From contig MNCI01001321.1 of the NCBI GenBank assembly GCA_015680685.1, positions 319,614 to 383,613 on the forward strand: DNA of 64,000 bases. Reading direction: 5' to 3'. Under the pieces are notes generated by a model. That model was not told the DNA's origin, did not search any database, and worked only from the letters and a program-made list of their open reading frames with translations. A program made the position numbers and the translations under genes. This DNA is from Gnetum montanum. Taxonomy: Eukaryota > Streptophyta > Gnetopsida > Gnetales > Gnetaceae. Positions 35,671-47,230 of the stretch are shown in pieces (position 1 is the stretch's first letter; the number at the start of each line of letters is the position of its first letter).

Positions 35671-35746
35671 GGTCTTCTTGAGGCCTATTCTCATAATAGT
35701 GGAGCTAGTTGGCATTTTGCATTACACCAATCATCCCAAGACCAAT
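35671..35746 (+). pseudogene. Antisense gene of copy B, start of exon 2 (truncated)
   Basis: In frame with exon 1 across the splice: R then VFLRPILIIVELVGILHYTN and HPKTNTP. Copy A has VYLKPIHIIVELLCILCYIG and YPKTNTP. It is cut at the word CCATATCCTCT, where gag of copy 3 begins; the same word occurs in the gag of the other copy (24689-24699), so the break may have used short shared sequence. Confidence 0.65.
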
Positions 35747-38081
35747 ACTCCATATCCTCTTTGGAGGGATTGGTTGCCCAGTTTGTCAATCGCTTCAAGT
35801 ATAACTTAAATCCAAATACAACACTTGACCAACTCATGAAGGTTAAGTAGGCATCCTTATAACTTGTATAGAAGTTCATCCAATGATGGAATGGACTACT
35901 GAATGAAATACCAAAGCCTATAGCAAATGGACAACTTTTAGCCATATTCAAGAGGGTAGTAAATGACTTTATCAAGTCCAAACTCTACTACCTTAATCCA
36001 TGCTCTCTTAGCCAAGAATTCTCACAAACTAGAAACATTAAGGATGTTGTGGAGGCTAGTCATGTTCTAGCCTATATAGCATATAAAGACCAACATACTC
36101 AAAGAGATAAGAAAAGAGCAAACAAAACAAGATGGCTGTAGCAACCGTGACCAAAGAAACAAAGACCATGAACTAGGAGCTAAGGGCCAACCCACCCAAG
36201 GCCTTCACTAATGACTGTAATAACTAATCATCAACCTCTAGGGTTGTTGCATTGACAACAACTAGACCTAACTTTGAAAGAAAGGATAGGTCCAAATACA
36301 CTACCTTACCTATGAAACCATTCAAGTTACTAGACCAACTATTAAAGAGTGGGTGCATGTAACATAAACAAATGACTAAAGCCACTTGAAAAGAGCACAA
36401 GCAGTTATGTGAAATAGTCAAATACCCCACTAGAGTAGTGAAGGATGATCCCCAATTGCCTAGATACTTCAAACTAGGCCATTGTTTCCATTATTTCCAA
36501 TTACTAGGTCATGACATAGACTTCTGCCTCACACTAAAGGATGACCTATAGATGATGATAGATATGGGGGAGCTAGTCTTAGATGCTTCCAACCTAGTTT
36601 GGCCACAAAACCAATTGATGCAAGTCTACATCATTTATAGGTCATCCTATGTTATGTTAGCATTCAACATTAATGAAAATCGAAGACCTACAAGAGAATC
36701 ATTCATGATTCAAGTACCCCTCTATGATGAAAGGATTTCTTTATCCTCATAAAGCTCAAGATCCTCCTTTGTTAAAAGAGTAGCATCATGAGTGTCTCCC
36801 AAGGAACCCTTTGTAATCAAAGTTCCCCAACCAAACATAACCCCAATAGTTGTATCCCAACTAATTGCATAATGATCACCTATGGTATCCAATGCTACTA
36901 CCTCTTCCTCACAACCAATGGCTAACAATCATGAAACTTTAGCCAAAAAAATGAAGAAAAATAAAAAAAGCCTAATAATAAGGGTGACAAGTAGATGGAG
37001 GCACAAAAGGAAGTAAGCCCACTAAAGCCCACTTCCATATCAACTATACTCATTGCCTCCTTTGCCCATCCTACTCCAATGAACAAGCCACAAGAGAATG
37101 CCAAAGCCTAGAACCAAAACAACAAGAAAAAACCCCGAAAAACATAACCTAGGGTTGAAGTGTAGATTTTGGAGCACATGGAGTAAGTAAAGAATAACCA
37201 GGATGACAAGCCCATGACCAATGATAAAAACTTCCTCAATGCAATGGACTAAGTCAAGGAGTCCCTCAAGAAAAAAAACACAACTCTAAGCTTGTATGAC
37301 TTCATCATGACTTCCATCCTTGTTAGTGAAGATATCCTCACTAACAAGGAATCCATCCATGCAATGATGGTTCCTCCATCATCAAAGGAGGTGAAGTCAA
37401 CACACCTTGTATTTCACAATAGCAAAGTTAAGGTTAATCCTCAAAATGATGAAGTAACTAAAACCCCTTTATTCATAACCATATGCATAGGATAATTTAA
37501 AATACATCAAGTTCATGTTGATGAAGAATCCATAACTAACATCATCACATACACCATTATTAAATGCCTAGGCCTAACTAAGTAAATACAACCTACAAGC
37601 ACTATGGCTCTCAAATCCTTCAATGGATCAAGAGTTACCATCAAGGGGCCTCTCTCCTTGGATTTTGTATCAAAAAAAGAAATTCTCCACAACCATCAAT
37701 TTCTTGGTGATGGAGGAGACATAAGGGTTTAACGTTATCCTAGGATGACCTCAATTATTATGAGCTATGTCCTCTCCCATCCATCAAGAAATCATCATTC
37801 ATGGTGATAATGTGATTCCCTTGGTTGTCAACAATGTAAACATAGAGCAAGGATCTAAAGTGGAGCTTCAAGAAGAAGCTCCCACTCATGAAGTCTAATA
37901 ACACAAAAGAAAGCAAACACCAAAGAAAGCCAGCAATGATAATAATAAGCAATGGGATGCATTATGGGATGAAGTCCCTTTTAACATCGTAAGTAGATGA
38001 GATGGAAAATATAAGCTTGTGCAGAGTAGGCCTTACTCACTTCCTAATCCTACAAAGATTAGGAAGAATTTGCACAAGTGA
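35747..38081 (+). pseudogene. gag-pro of the Tat-like giant element (copy 3)
   Basis: It starts within the capsid region (VNRFKYNLNPNTTLDQLMK-like wording near 35790), has a zinc-knuckle-like C-F-H...GHDIDFC near 36482-36530, a Lys-rich linker, and a protease-like stretch at 37500-37650 (VHVDEESITNIITYTIIKCL, where the usual D-x-G reads DEE). It ends with KIRKNLHK and TGA at 38079-38081, exactly as copy A at 384-386. Many stops; not functional. The 5' part of gag and the LTR are absent because copy B abuts here. Confidence 0.65.
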
Positions 38082-38794
38082 AGTTCACCTTAACCTTCTC
38101 CATCCCATGCCCTTATGACTAGATGCATCAATAGCCATGTAGCCTTACTTTTCTTTTGTAGTTTATTATATCTTTTCATGCATTTTTTTATTCTTTATGC
38201 ACATAGCCTAAGTTCATTTGCATTTTTAACTATTTATTATAAATTTTCTTTATTTTAACTTATGAACATTGAAAAATCCTTATAAATATATATTTCTATT
38301 TCATTGTTGTCTGCTAAGATGTCAAACTAGCCTTATGGCTTGCTGTGACCCTAAATTGGCAAAGTAACCATAATGCATCATGGCCCACCATGGCCTTAAA
38401 CTAGCAAAATCACAATACACTAAGACTCTAAACTAGCATCATCATCTGCTAAGACTTTAAACTAGTGATATGGCATTAAACTAGCAACATAATATAACCT
38501 ATGCCCACAATGACCTAAAACTAGAAAATGTCTCTTTTATTTCTTTTTATCGCATTGATTAGTCGTATATGACCAAGATCAACAACATAGCCATTTATAG
38601 CATTATAAGGAAGAACATATATATAGCCAATAATAAAACCAAAATTTAAATTTAAAGCTAGAATGTCCACAACATACCTAAAAGCCATGGTCATACTATG
38701 TGGCCAAAAATATCAAAAAATAATAATCATCTATAACATAGTCTTGGCCATAGCCATCAATGTGAAAATAAAAATAAATAGCCAACAAGATAAA
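38082..38794. repeat. Spacer with short repeats (copy 3)
   Basis: Counterpart of 387-1071 with the same motifs (CTGCTAAGA...AAACTAG at 38308-38330, 38424-38445 and 38448-38470; CATGGCCTTAAACTAGC near 38390). No gene is visible. Confidence 0.5.
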
Positions 38795-39550
38795 CTAATG
38801 GAGGTTGTTGAGTGGAATTAGGAGGAAGAAGTGGTGGGCCATTACCACCCTCACATCTACAACCACCAATGTCTCCTAAGGCCTAAAATGCAACAACATA
38901 TAGCTAGTTATCAACCCATATCAAAAATCAAAATCATAAGTCAGAAACTAAAACATCGAATATATCAAACTTGTGGAGATTTCAACTCCATTACTTTTGG
39001 GGGTAGATGGGGAAGGCCTTCTTCCAAACTATGGAGGATCTAGTCCTCCATCATGTTGATGCAGTTAAGATCCCCATGATCAATGTTGGAGAGAATGCTA
39101 GTCCTATCTATAGTTGTCCAAATAGAAAGCTCCCCAAGTAGTAATAGCTATAAAATTCTCACCTACAATAGTGATAATCTGAAGATTAGGGGAATGTTCC
39201 ACTATGAGAGTATTTTTAAAAATATGATAATCACTCTCTACCTAGATCCCCTGGATGAATAGCTCTCTCTTGTGTCATTTAACCAACTCCTCCTTAAGTC
39301 ACTTAAGGTAGGCTCCATGATCTACCTTGTATTGTGGTTTATGAGCCTTTTGTTTCTTACCCCACTCTAGGATCTAAGTATAGAGATATTTTTAGTCCTT
39401 AACCTTCTAGGATATGGGGTACATCTACATACATTATTTTACCATCTTCCATAAGATCACTATTTTTTCTTGAATGACATGCTAGTAGTGTGCCCATGTG
39501 ATCTCCCTAGTCCACAACTTTTTGAATTAGTTACTTGGGCCTTCACATAG
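38795..39550 (-). pseudogene. Antisense gene of copy 3, exons 7 and 6 (partial)
   Basis: Exon 7 (about 38795-38882) follows the acceptor GCATTTTAG and reads ALGDIG, a Gly/Cys stretch and PPLLPPNSTQQPP. Intron 6 is 38883-38970, with donor GTTTGA. Exon 6 ends CCACAA at 38971 and can be followed with frameshifts through wording like INMMED and LEEGLPHLPPKVMELKSPQ to 39550, where a Ty1/copia LTR begins. Splice sites, phase and peptide match copy A. Confidence 0.65.
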
Positions 39551-40043
39551 TGCTTCAATTATCACAAAATATGGATATGATTTCAACTTCAATGTATTAT
39601 AGAATGTTAATCCAAGATTAAATAGTTGAACTATCTAGAAAAATGCTAAGAACAACAATGAAATACCAAAGAAAAAAGTGTACAAAAAATAAGAGGTACA
39701 AAGACTTTTTGTGATTTTGGAAAAGTGCCTATGCTCATGATAATAAAGGATTCTCATTAGCAAAAGTAATAAGGAATAATATAAAATTCCTTGCTTTATA
39801 ATACTTTAGCAACACACCTATATACATGAGCCCCCTCTCACAATCATAAATGTTTAGCTAAGATTCATTGAACTTGAACATTATCCATAATGACTTGAGA
39901 CCTTCTAAATATATTAGTAAAATATTTTCTCATAATGACTTGATATATTTTAAATACATTAGTGAAATTATTTCTCATAATGACCAAAGTATTTTTAATT
40001 ACTAAAAGAATGTCTTAGGAAAATTTCAACTCATACTATTACA
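39551..40043 (-). repeat. 3' LTR of the copia relic
   Basis: On the minus strand the copia-typical polypurine tract CTCAAGGTGGAGAT (40044-40057) is followed by TGTAATAG at 40043 and the LTR ends ...TTGAAGCA at 39551. Length 493 bp. The left edge coincides with the point where similarity to the antisense gene of copy A stops. Confidence 0.65.
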
Positions 40044-43000
40044 ATCTCCACCTTGAGCTAAAATTGATCCCTATATCTTCTTCACTAAATCCTTCAAATT
40101 AGTTTCTCAACTATCTTTGATAAATCTATAAAAATTTTAAGTATCACCTAAAATTCTTTATTAAAAGAGGAATTATTGACATATTTGATGAATTTATAGA
40201 AGTGTGAATCTTTTGCAAAGAAACATGCCTTTCCTCCACCTATTGCCTGCTAAAGTGCTATTTTATCTGGATATGCCTAGATATTTCATAAAATGCTAGA
40301 TTATGTGCAAATATCATGGTACTCTAGCTATCACTAAAGATTGAAATCTTCTCTTTACATTTTTCTGCTTCTTGTAAGAGACTCTATAGAAAAATTCCTT
40401 CTCTACAAGCTTGTGAAGCAGCAATGTACTCTACCTCTATAAAAGAAAGAGCCACCACTAACTATGGCTTGGAGTTCCAAAATATATGTTCTAATATTGT
40501 AAATTCTTTGCCTAATATGGAATTTATTTTATCCAAATCACCTACAAATTTTGAATCACAATAGATTGCTAAGCCTTTCTTCAACTTACAAACAAGATTC
40601 TCCTTACCTTTGATAACCAAACTTTAAGGTTATTTTAAGATCTTTTCTTCTAATTCATCATGCAAGAAATCTCTCTAAACACCCATTTGTTCTAGTTCTA
40701 GATCCTCCATAGCACCTAAAGATAAAATGATTCTTGTTGAAGCTAACTTGGCTACCATTGCAAAAGCATTTTAAAAAGTCCATGCTCAAATTTTGAAGGT
40801 ATCCTTTTGCCACTAATCTTACATTGAATCTTTTAATAATTTATATTATAGCATGGTCTACCTTACATAACCACCTACAATCAAATTATTTACTTGCCCT
40901 TAGGTATCTACACCAACTTCCAAGTCTTATTGCTTAAGAGACATTGCATCTCTTCTTCCTTGATTGCTTATTACTATTTTTTTCTATTCACATTCACTCT
41001 TCTATATCTACAATCAAAGAAAGAAAGGAAAACTGATCATGAAATATGTTTTTTTTTTTTTTTGCAATATCCTTGGTTATCCTTAAAGATCTTCTCAGCT
41101 CTACTTAAGTGTATGTCTTTTAAAATTCTTTTACTTGAGTCTCTTCTCTATTTTTTTGATTGTTATCATGTACATGTGATTACAACTCCACAAAAAATTT
41201 ATTTTAAAAAAAATCCTGTGTAGACTGTTTCTATCTATTCTTGTGTAGAAAGGAATATTCATCAAATACTACATCTCTGCTAATAAATATCCTTCTAGAA
41301 ATAGGATCCCATAGCTTGTATCCTTTGGTGTCATCTACAAATCTGAGAAAGATGTATTTCTTAGACATAGAATCCAACTTTCTCTTTAAATAATTTGAAT
41401 GTGTACATGCATCATGCAACCAAAAGTTTTAAAGTGATCATATCTTCCTTGTGATCCACTCCATATCTCCTTTGAAGTCTTACCATTTATTACAAGAGAA
41501 GAGGTCTTGTTCACCAAATAACATGTTGCATTTACTATCTTCATCCAAAATGTCTAGTCCAATCTTGTAAAGCTTATCATACCTATGGCACATTCTAGAA
41601 TTGTATGATTCATCCTCTCTACAATATCATTTTGCTATGGAGTACCAAGAATAGTTAAATTCTTTCTAATTTCTTCAAACTTTCAGTCTACCTTAGACTC
41701 CTTCAAAATATATTTACCTATGCAATTTAACCTATGCACTTAATCTTTCTACTAGTACTTTTCTTCACCAAAGCTTTAAACTCTTTAAACCTTTCAAAAG
41801 CATCAAATTTTTATTTTAAAGAAAAAACCCATATCTTTCTTGATTTGTTATCAATGAAGATAATGAAATACGTTGCAACTCCCAAAGATGCTTAAGGATC
41901 TAGACCCTAAACATCGCTATGCACAAGATTTAGAATGTCTCTACTTTTAGTTTTACTTCTTACAAACTTAACCATGCATGATTTCCCATACACTCAATGC
42001 TTATAGAAGTTGTGTTTAGCTTTGTGCACTCATGAAAGAAAATTTAGCTTGAGTAGACTCTGCAACCCAAGATCATTAATGTGGCCAAATCACTTATGTC
42101 ATAACATAGATGTAGCTATATCTACAATTATGACCACTACTTCTTCAACCACTATTTTTTAAAGTAGTTGATAGAGATTTCCTTACTTCTTATTCTTCAT
42201 CATCATAAAATATCCTCTAGTGATCTTCAACTAGTCATTTTTTCCTATGAACTTACAACCAAAACCATCTAGAGCTCCAAGAGAAATTAGATTTCTTCTT
42301 ATATTTGGTGCATGCTTCAGATCTATGAGAGTTCTTACAACTGCATCATGTGTCCTAATTCAAATAGTGCTAACACTAACAACTCTAGCCTCATCATTAT
42401 TTGTTATGATAATTTATCCCTCATAAATTTCCTCATATGATTGAAACCAAGATCTATTGGAAGTAATGTGTCATAAAGCCCCTAAATCAAGGATCCAAGT
42501 GCTACTATAAGAATCTCTTGAAGTTGCAAAAGTATCTTTTCCATTTTTGAACACATCCCACATCATAATATTTATATCATTTTGAAAAGATAATTTATTT
42601 TCATCTTTTTTTTAGCTTCCTAATGTACTTTTAGTTTCCAACATCCATGCTTGAAAAGTTTCTTTTATGGTAATAGAAGCATTCCTTTTTTCTTTTTATT
42701 TCCTTTTCCAATGTTTATTTCAAGGTATTAATGTTTTACTCCATGTGAATGCCTTCGATTTTCTTCTTAGAATTTTCATTAATTTATTTTCCTAGTCAAT
42801 TATCAATTAATATTTTATTATTAATGTTTTATTTTCATCAAGGAAAATATACTTAAGTATACTTGGTAATTCTTTAAGTTGCAATGAGCTAGTACTATGC
42901 TACTTCATATTCTCATCATTTATCCCTCACCCTAAATTCAAAATTTGATCCAAAAATTTTGTTCTTTTAAAGTAGAGAAATCTAGTAAACCTTCAACAAA

Positions 43001-43140
43001 ATTATTAAGGACTAACATTTCTCTATCTTCAATCATTGAAGAACTTGGAATTGAGTAAATCATCATTACTTCCTTAATGTCCTAATTGATCCTTTTTTTC
43101 TTGTTTTTTTTTTTTTTTTGCTTTCTCAAATACATTTAGT
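39551..43140 (-). mobile_element. Ty1/copia retrotransposon relic
   Basis: Minus-strand copia-type order can be read: protease-like WILDLGAL (about 42480-42502), integrase start HSDVWGLDP (about 41896-41930) and the integrase C-terminal block KLDSMSKKYIFLRF...KGYKLWDPISRRIFISRDVVFDE (41231-41419), then RNase H VALSFIEVEYIAASQACREG (about 40395-40456). A 3' LTR is visible at 39551-40043. I see no 5' LTR, so the right limit is approximate. Heavy decay; RT is hardly recognisable. It interrupts exon 6 of the copy 3 antisense gene. Confidence 0.75.
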
Positions 43141-43172
43141 GTCAATATAAGGTTGGAAAAAGTTAATTAGAG

Positions 43173-44090
43173 TTATTTTGACCTATAATGTATAATCACA
43201 CTTTTAGTAAGCCAAGGCCTTCCTAGGATAATCAAAAAACATTCTAGGTCCTTAACTTCTAACACTACAAAGTCCACTAGGTATTTATCCTTCTCAACTT
43301 CCACCATCAAATTTTCCACTATTCTTAATGGTTTCTCTAATGTCCCATTAGCCAAAGAAATGGACATGTTTACTTCTCTAATATTTTCTAGGTTTAATGC
43401 CTCAATTATTTCACATGGCATGATGTTTATGCTTGCACATAAGTCTAATAGGACATTGTCAATTCTTTTTTCATTATTTTTTATATGAATAGATGGAACT
43501 CCTAGATCTTAATATTTAGGGATCTCTTAGCTCTAAATTAATTATGACAAATTATCCACTAGATACACCTACTTAGGATTTTTTTCCCTTCCTTATTTTA
43601 GTGCATAATTCTCTCAATATTTAGCATGAATTGGTGTATCTTTTATAACCTATTCAAGTGAGATATGAAAATATAGTTCTCTAAATATTTTCTTAATGTA
43701 TGCCTTAGTGGAGAAATCTTATTTTAATCTCTTAGGTAATGATGGGAAAACTACTTTTCTAGTTATCACTGACTTTGGCTAAGAGGTTGATGGCTGGTTT
43801 TCTAGTTCCACATTTATTTTTCCCCTAACTAACTCTTGTTTCTTGGGTGACTCCAATTCTTTTGGTGATTCTACTTTGATTGATACTTGCTAAAATTAAT
43901 CTTTAAAGCTAACCTTTTTCTTTGGCTTAGTTCTATGATTTTTTTTGCTCCTTGTAGTGATAGAATATAATTGTTCTTTTCTTTTTCTTTAGTTTTTGGG
44001 GTTTGGTTTAGATTGAAAGGATAATTTTCCTTTTGTTGAGTCTTGAAACCTTCTTTAGGTTTCAACTATAAATTATCTATTTTTCTCAAT
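43173..44090 (-). pseudogene. gag-pro relic of another Ty3/gypsy element
   Basis: A protease end at 43173-43421 with wording ISLANGTLEKPLRIVENLMV and IILGRPWL. Its active-site region upstream reads VLLDLCASINIMPCEI, where Gly of the family's D-L-G-A-S has become Cys. Further upstream (43640-43780) comes VVFPSLPKRLK and HAKYxENYALK-like wording, the linker typical of Athila-like gag-pro. No LTRs were found. It differs from both the 3373-11118 element and the giant element, so it is a third Ty3 family. Confidence 0.65.
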
Positions 44091-44099
44091 GAAGATAGT

Positions 44100-46249
44100 A
44101 AGAGTTTGTGTCAAGTAATCCAATGTTGCTCATGCTTGAAGGTAGTCTTCTAGTAAGGGTAACAAAACAATAATTAATTAATTAAAATATATCAAAATCA
44201 TTCTTGGGATATTGTTGAAACGATATGTGACCCATGATTAAAGGTAGTCTATTTCTAGGAATCTCATAGTCTCTTGGACTAGTTCCATCATGTGACTAGA
44301 AAGACACATGACACATGACTAAAGGTGCATCATTGATGGAATTAGCATTGGCTATGAGGCTAGAAAGACATATGATTCATTCCCAAAGGTACTCCTCTAA
44401 CTAATGGATAAGGTCAATAAATTCAATGCCACATATTAATTAATTATTCTATGAACTTAATGAATATTTTTAAATTTTTCTTGTTGATTGATGGTGTTTT
44501 CAAATGGTTGTCGTTAGTTTCATGGTAATGGGTCCAAGATGATACAATTGAAATATCACTGGAAGGGGTATGGCCTTGTTTTGAAATCTTGATGAATAGA
44601 TGTATTATCTTAATCATGCTTTCCATATATGATCTATTATGAACATGGTAAGGTACCTTACATCCTAGCATCTACAATCCCTTCTAATCCTACTATACCT
44701 CACTCTTATGTATGATTAGAAATTTGATGATTTTGTTTAGTATAGTGTAGGATTCCAATAACACTAGTTGCATGTATGTTAGAACATATATTTGATCAAC
44801 ATTTTATTTTTTAGGTGTCCATGTACATTTTATAAAATGGTTATTGCAAGGGCATGATAGGTAGGAGCCTTCTACAGAAAGGACCCACTTATATAATGCT
44901 TGGTGATCTAGTCCATGGATTGACTTCACACTTTTCAAACATAAAAATTACTATATTTATCCTTATACATCATTACATACCCATTTTTCTTTAGTTTTGT
45001 TAAATTTTCAAGCTTCAAATAATCTTATTTCATCATTTAAAATATTTGTGGAGGCTTTTTATCTTCTTTGATAATTAGTTGTTTAGTCTCTTAAGTGATT
45101 AATGATCTTTTAAATGATTTTATTTTGGCTTTTAAATCCTCAAAATTAAGTAGAAAATGCAGTTGATCATACCCATTGATGCTAATACATCAATGTAGGA
45201 GGCTTAGTTGATGTAATCCTATTGATGCATTAGTATTAATATAGGCAGTCAGAAATACATATATGGACTAATCATTAGGTAAATTTTCATCATTTCTCAT
45301 TTTTGAAAGAGAATTTTTTGTAATTCTTCATAACCTTGACCTTCTATGAGTCATAGCTTGAAATCTATACCTTTAATTAATCTCATTTAAAAACTTGTGA
45401 TTTGTTGAACTTGAGCTCTACATCATGGGGGCTACTAAATTATGATTTAAGAAATTTTGGAGCCCTAATTTTTAAACACTGAAGATAACCAATGCTTAAA
45501 ATGATTAAAATTAATTAATAATTATAAATATTTGACTATCTAATGACATCCAAAAAATGAACACATAATCATCCAAGGGCTTAATGAAAAAATATTTTCA
45601 AAATTAAACTAACACCAAGGTCAATTAAAGATAAAATTATTATAAAAAGTTTTTAAAATTTAATAATTGATCTTAGAGATGATTGTAGGTGAAATGCATC
45701 TTTAGCCCACCAACTCAACTAATGAAGATTTATATATGGAAGAAATGCATCTTTTTTGGAACAATTTCCAAAAAGATGTTATGGTCAAAATTAAGAACAT
45801 TATAATCTCTTATGTCATTGGAGTCATTGTAAAAACCTTAGGACTTCCTAATATGGGTACATAGATTATAGAAGTGTCCATTAAGTTAAATGTAGAAAGC
45901 AAGAAGAAATGGATCTAGAGGACATATGATGTGGATAAGAAAGAGTATGGTGTACTCACCCAATAAGAAAAGATCTATTTCCAGATCTTGTCTCACATTA
46001 ATAGGGGTTCTGCCATAGTCAATGGAACTATCTCATACAAAATGTAGTGTGATGGACTCATTAACTTTTGAAGATGATGTTAATGTGAATTACAAAATAT
46101 ACTTATGTATATTTTTGCATTCAATAAATGTAAAATAGATATGGTACATATAATACATGAGATACCTATGTTTCCACAATTAGAAAAGAGAGAATATTTA
46201 TAATTTTATATTTTATAATTTTCATGTATTTCATAAATTTGAGAATAAA
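44100..46249. other. Old AT-rich sequence without recognised genes
   Basis: No frame with recognisable protein. At 44220-44390 a short degenerate repeat (ACATATGATTCAT / ACACATGACT...AAAGGT words) occurs three times. At 44800-44900 a stretch is similar, inverted, to 48630-48690 (TAAGTGGGTCCTT vs CAAGTGGGTTCTT and GCCCTTG). A stretch at 45730-45900 has weak coding look but no known motif. Confidence 0.4.
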
Positions 46250-47230
46250 GCAATAAATAACATGTGTATTACAATCCTTGGTACAACCAGTAATAATGCT
46301 CACACATGCACAAACTAATGGGTTACCATCCCCTAAGGGCTAGATGCAACACCTCATATAGAAACTAGAAAATGACTCCTAAACATAATCTCAGTGTTCC
46401 AACATCATATCATACAATTATGACCTCCTCGAATAAGGATGAATTGTTGTAGCCTAACATGATACAAAAAAAATAAACAAATTAATTAATTAATGAGATC
46501 TACATGAAGTTCATATTTTTGGTATTTTCATGGTTTAAGGCATCTAAGTCATAAAACATATAGAAAGTCATAATCTTTATTTATAATGCAAAATACTATA
46601 ATTTACATCAACTAAATGGTTTCAGGCAATGAAAGAAAGGTATCACTTTCATAAAATCTAGCTACACTTGTCAAAGCAATAATCAAAAATATACAAAACA
46701 AGAGGGAAATAATAGTTACCCAAGGGAGGAGGATCTCTTCATAAAAAGTCAAATACTACAAGCAGTTTGGAAATTAAAAAATCCTAAAGATCAAAAAGTC
46801 TCCTAAGAAGAGCTCCACCCAAGTATTTATAGTTTTCATAATAAAACATTTTAAGTTTGTCAATGCTTGGACATTAATGCACCTTAGTAGTTCCTAGTCA
46901 CAATTCTAGCAAAGTGATGAGAATTGCACTAGGGCATTAACACACTAGTACTAACATAGGGGGTGCATCAACGCTTCTACATGGATGTCAACACATTCTT
47001 ACAATACATACACTAAGCCATTAGATCTAGAAAAGGCTATGACCAAGGGGGCATTTCCCAAAAATCACTAGAAGCCCAAACAAGGTCAAAAACATTTGAA
47101 GAGACTCAAGACATGCATACCACTTAGAAAGGTGAAATAGGAAGTAAGGTTACATACCCAAGAGATAAAAACCTCAATCAAACACACTTGAATTATAAAC
47201 ATAGGATTCATATGACACTTCCCTAGTCTT
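46250..47230 (-). repeat. Possible degenerate LTR
   Basis: A TATA-like motif on the minus strand (TATTTATA at 46821-46828) is followed on the plus side by a segment with GCATCAACGC and GGATGTCAACAC words, recalling the U3 layout of the Athila-like LTRs. No ends or target duplication can be defined. Low confidence. Confidence 0.25.
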
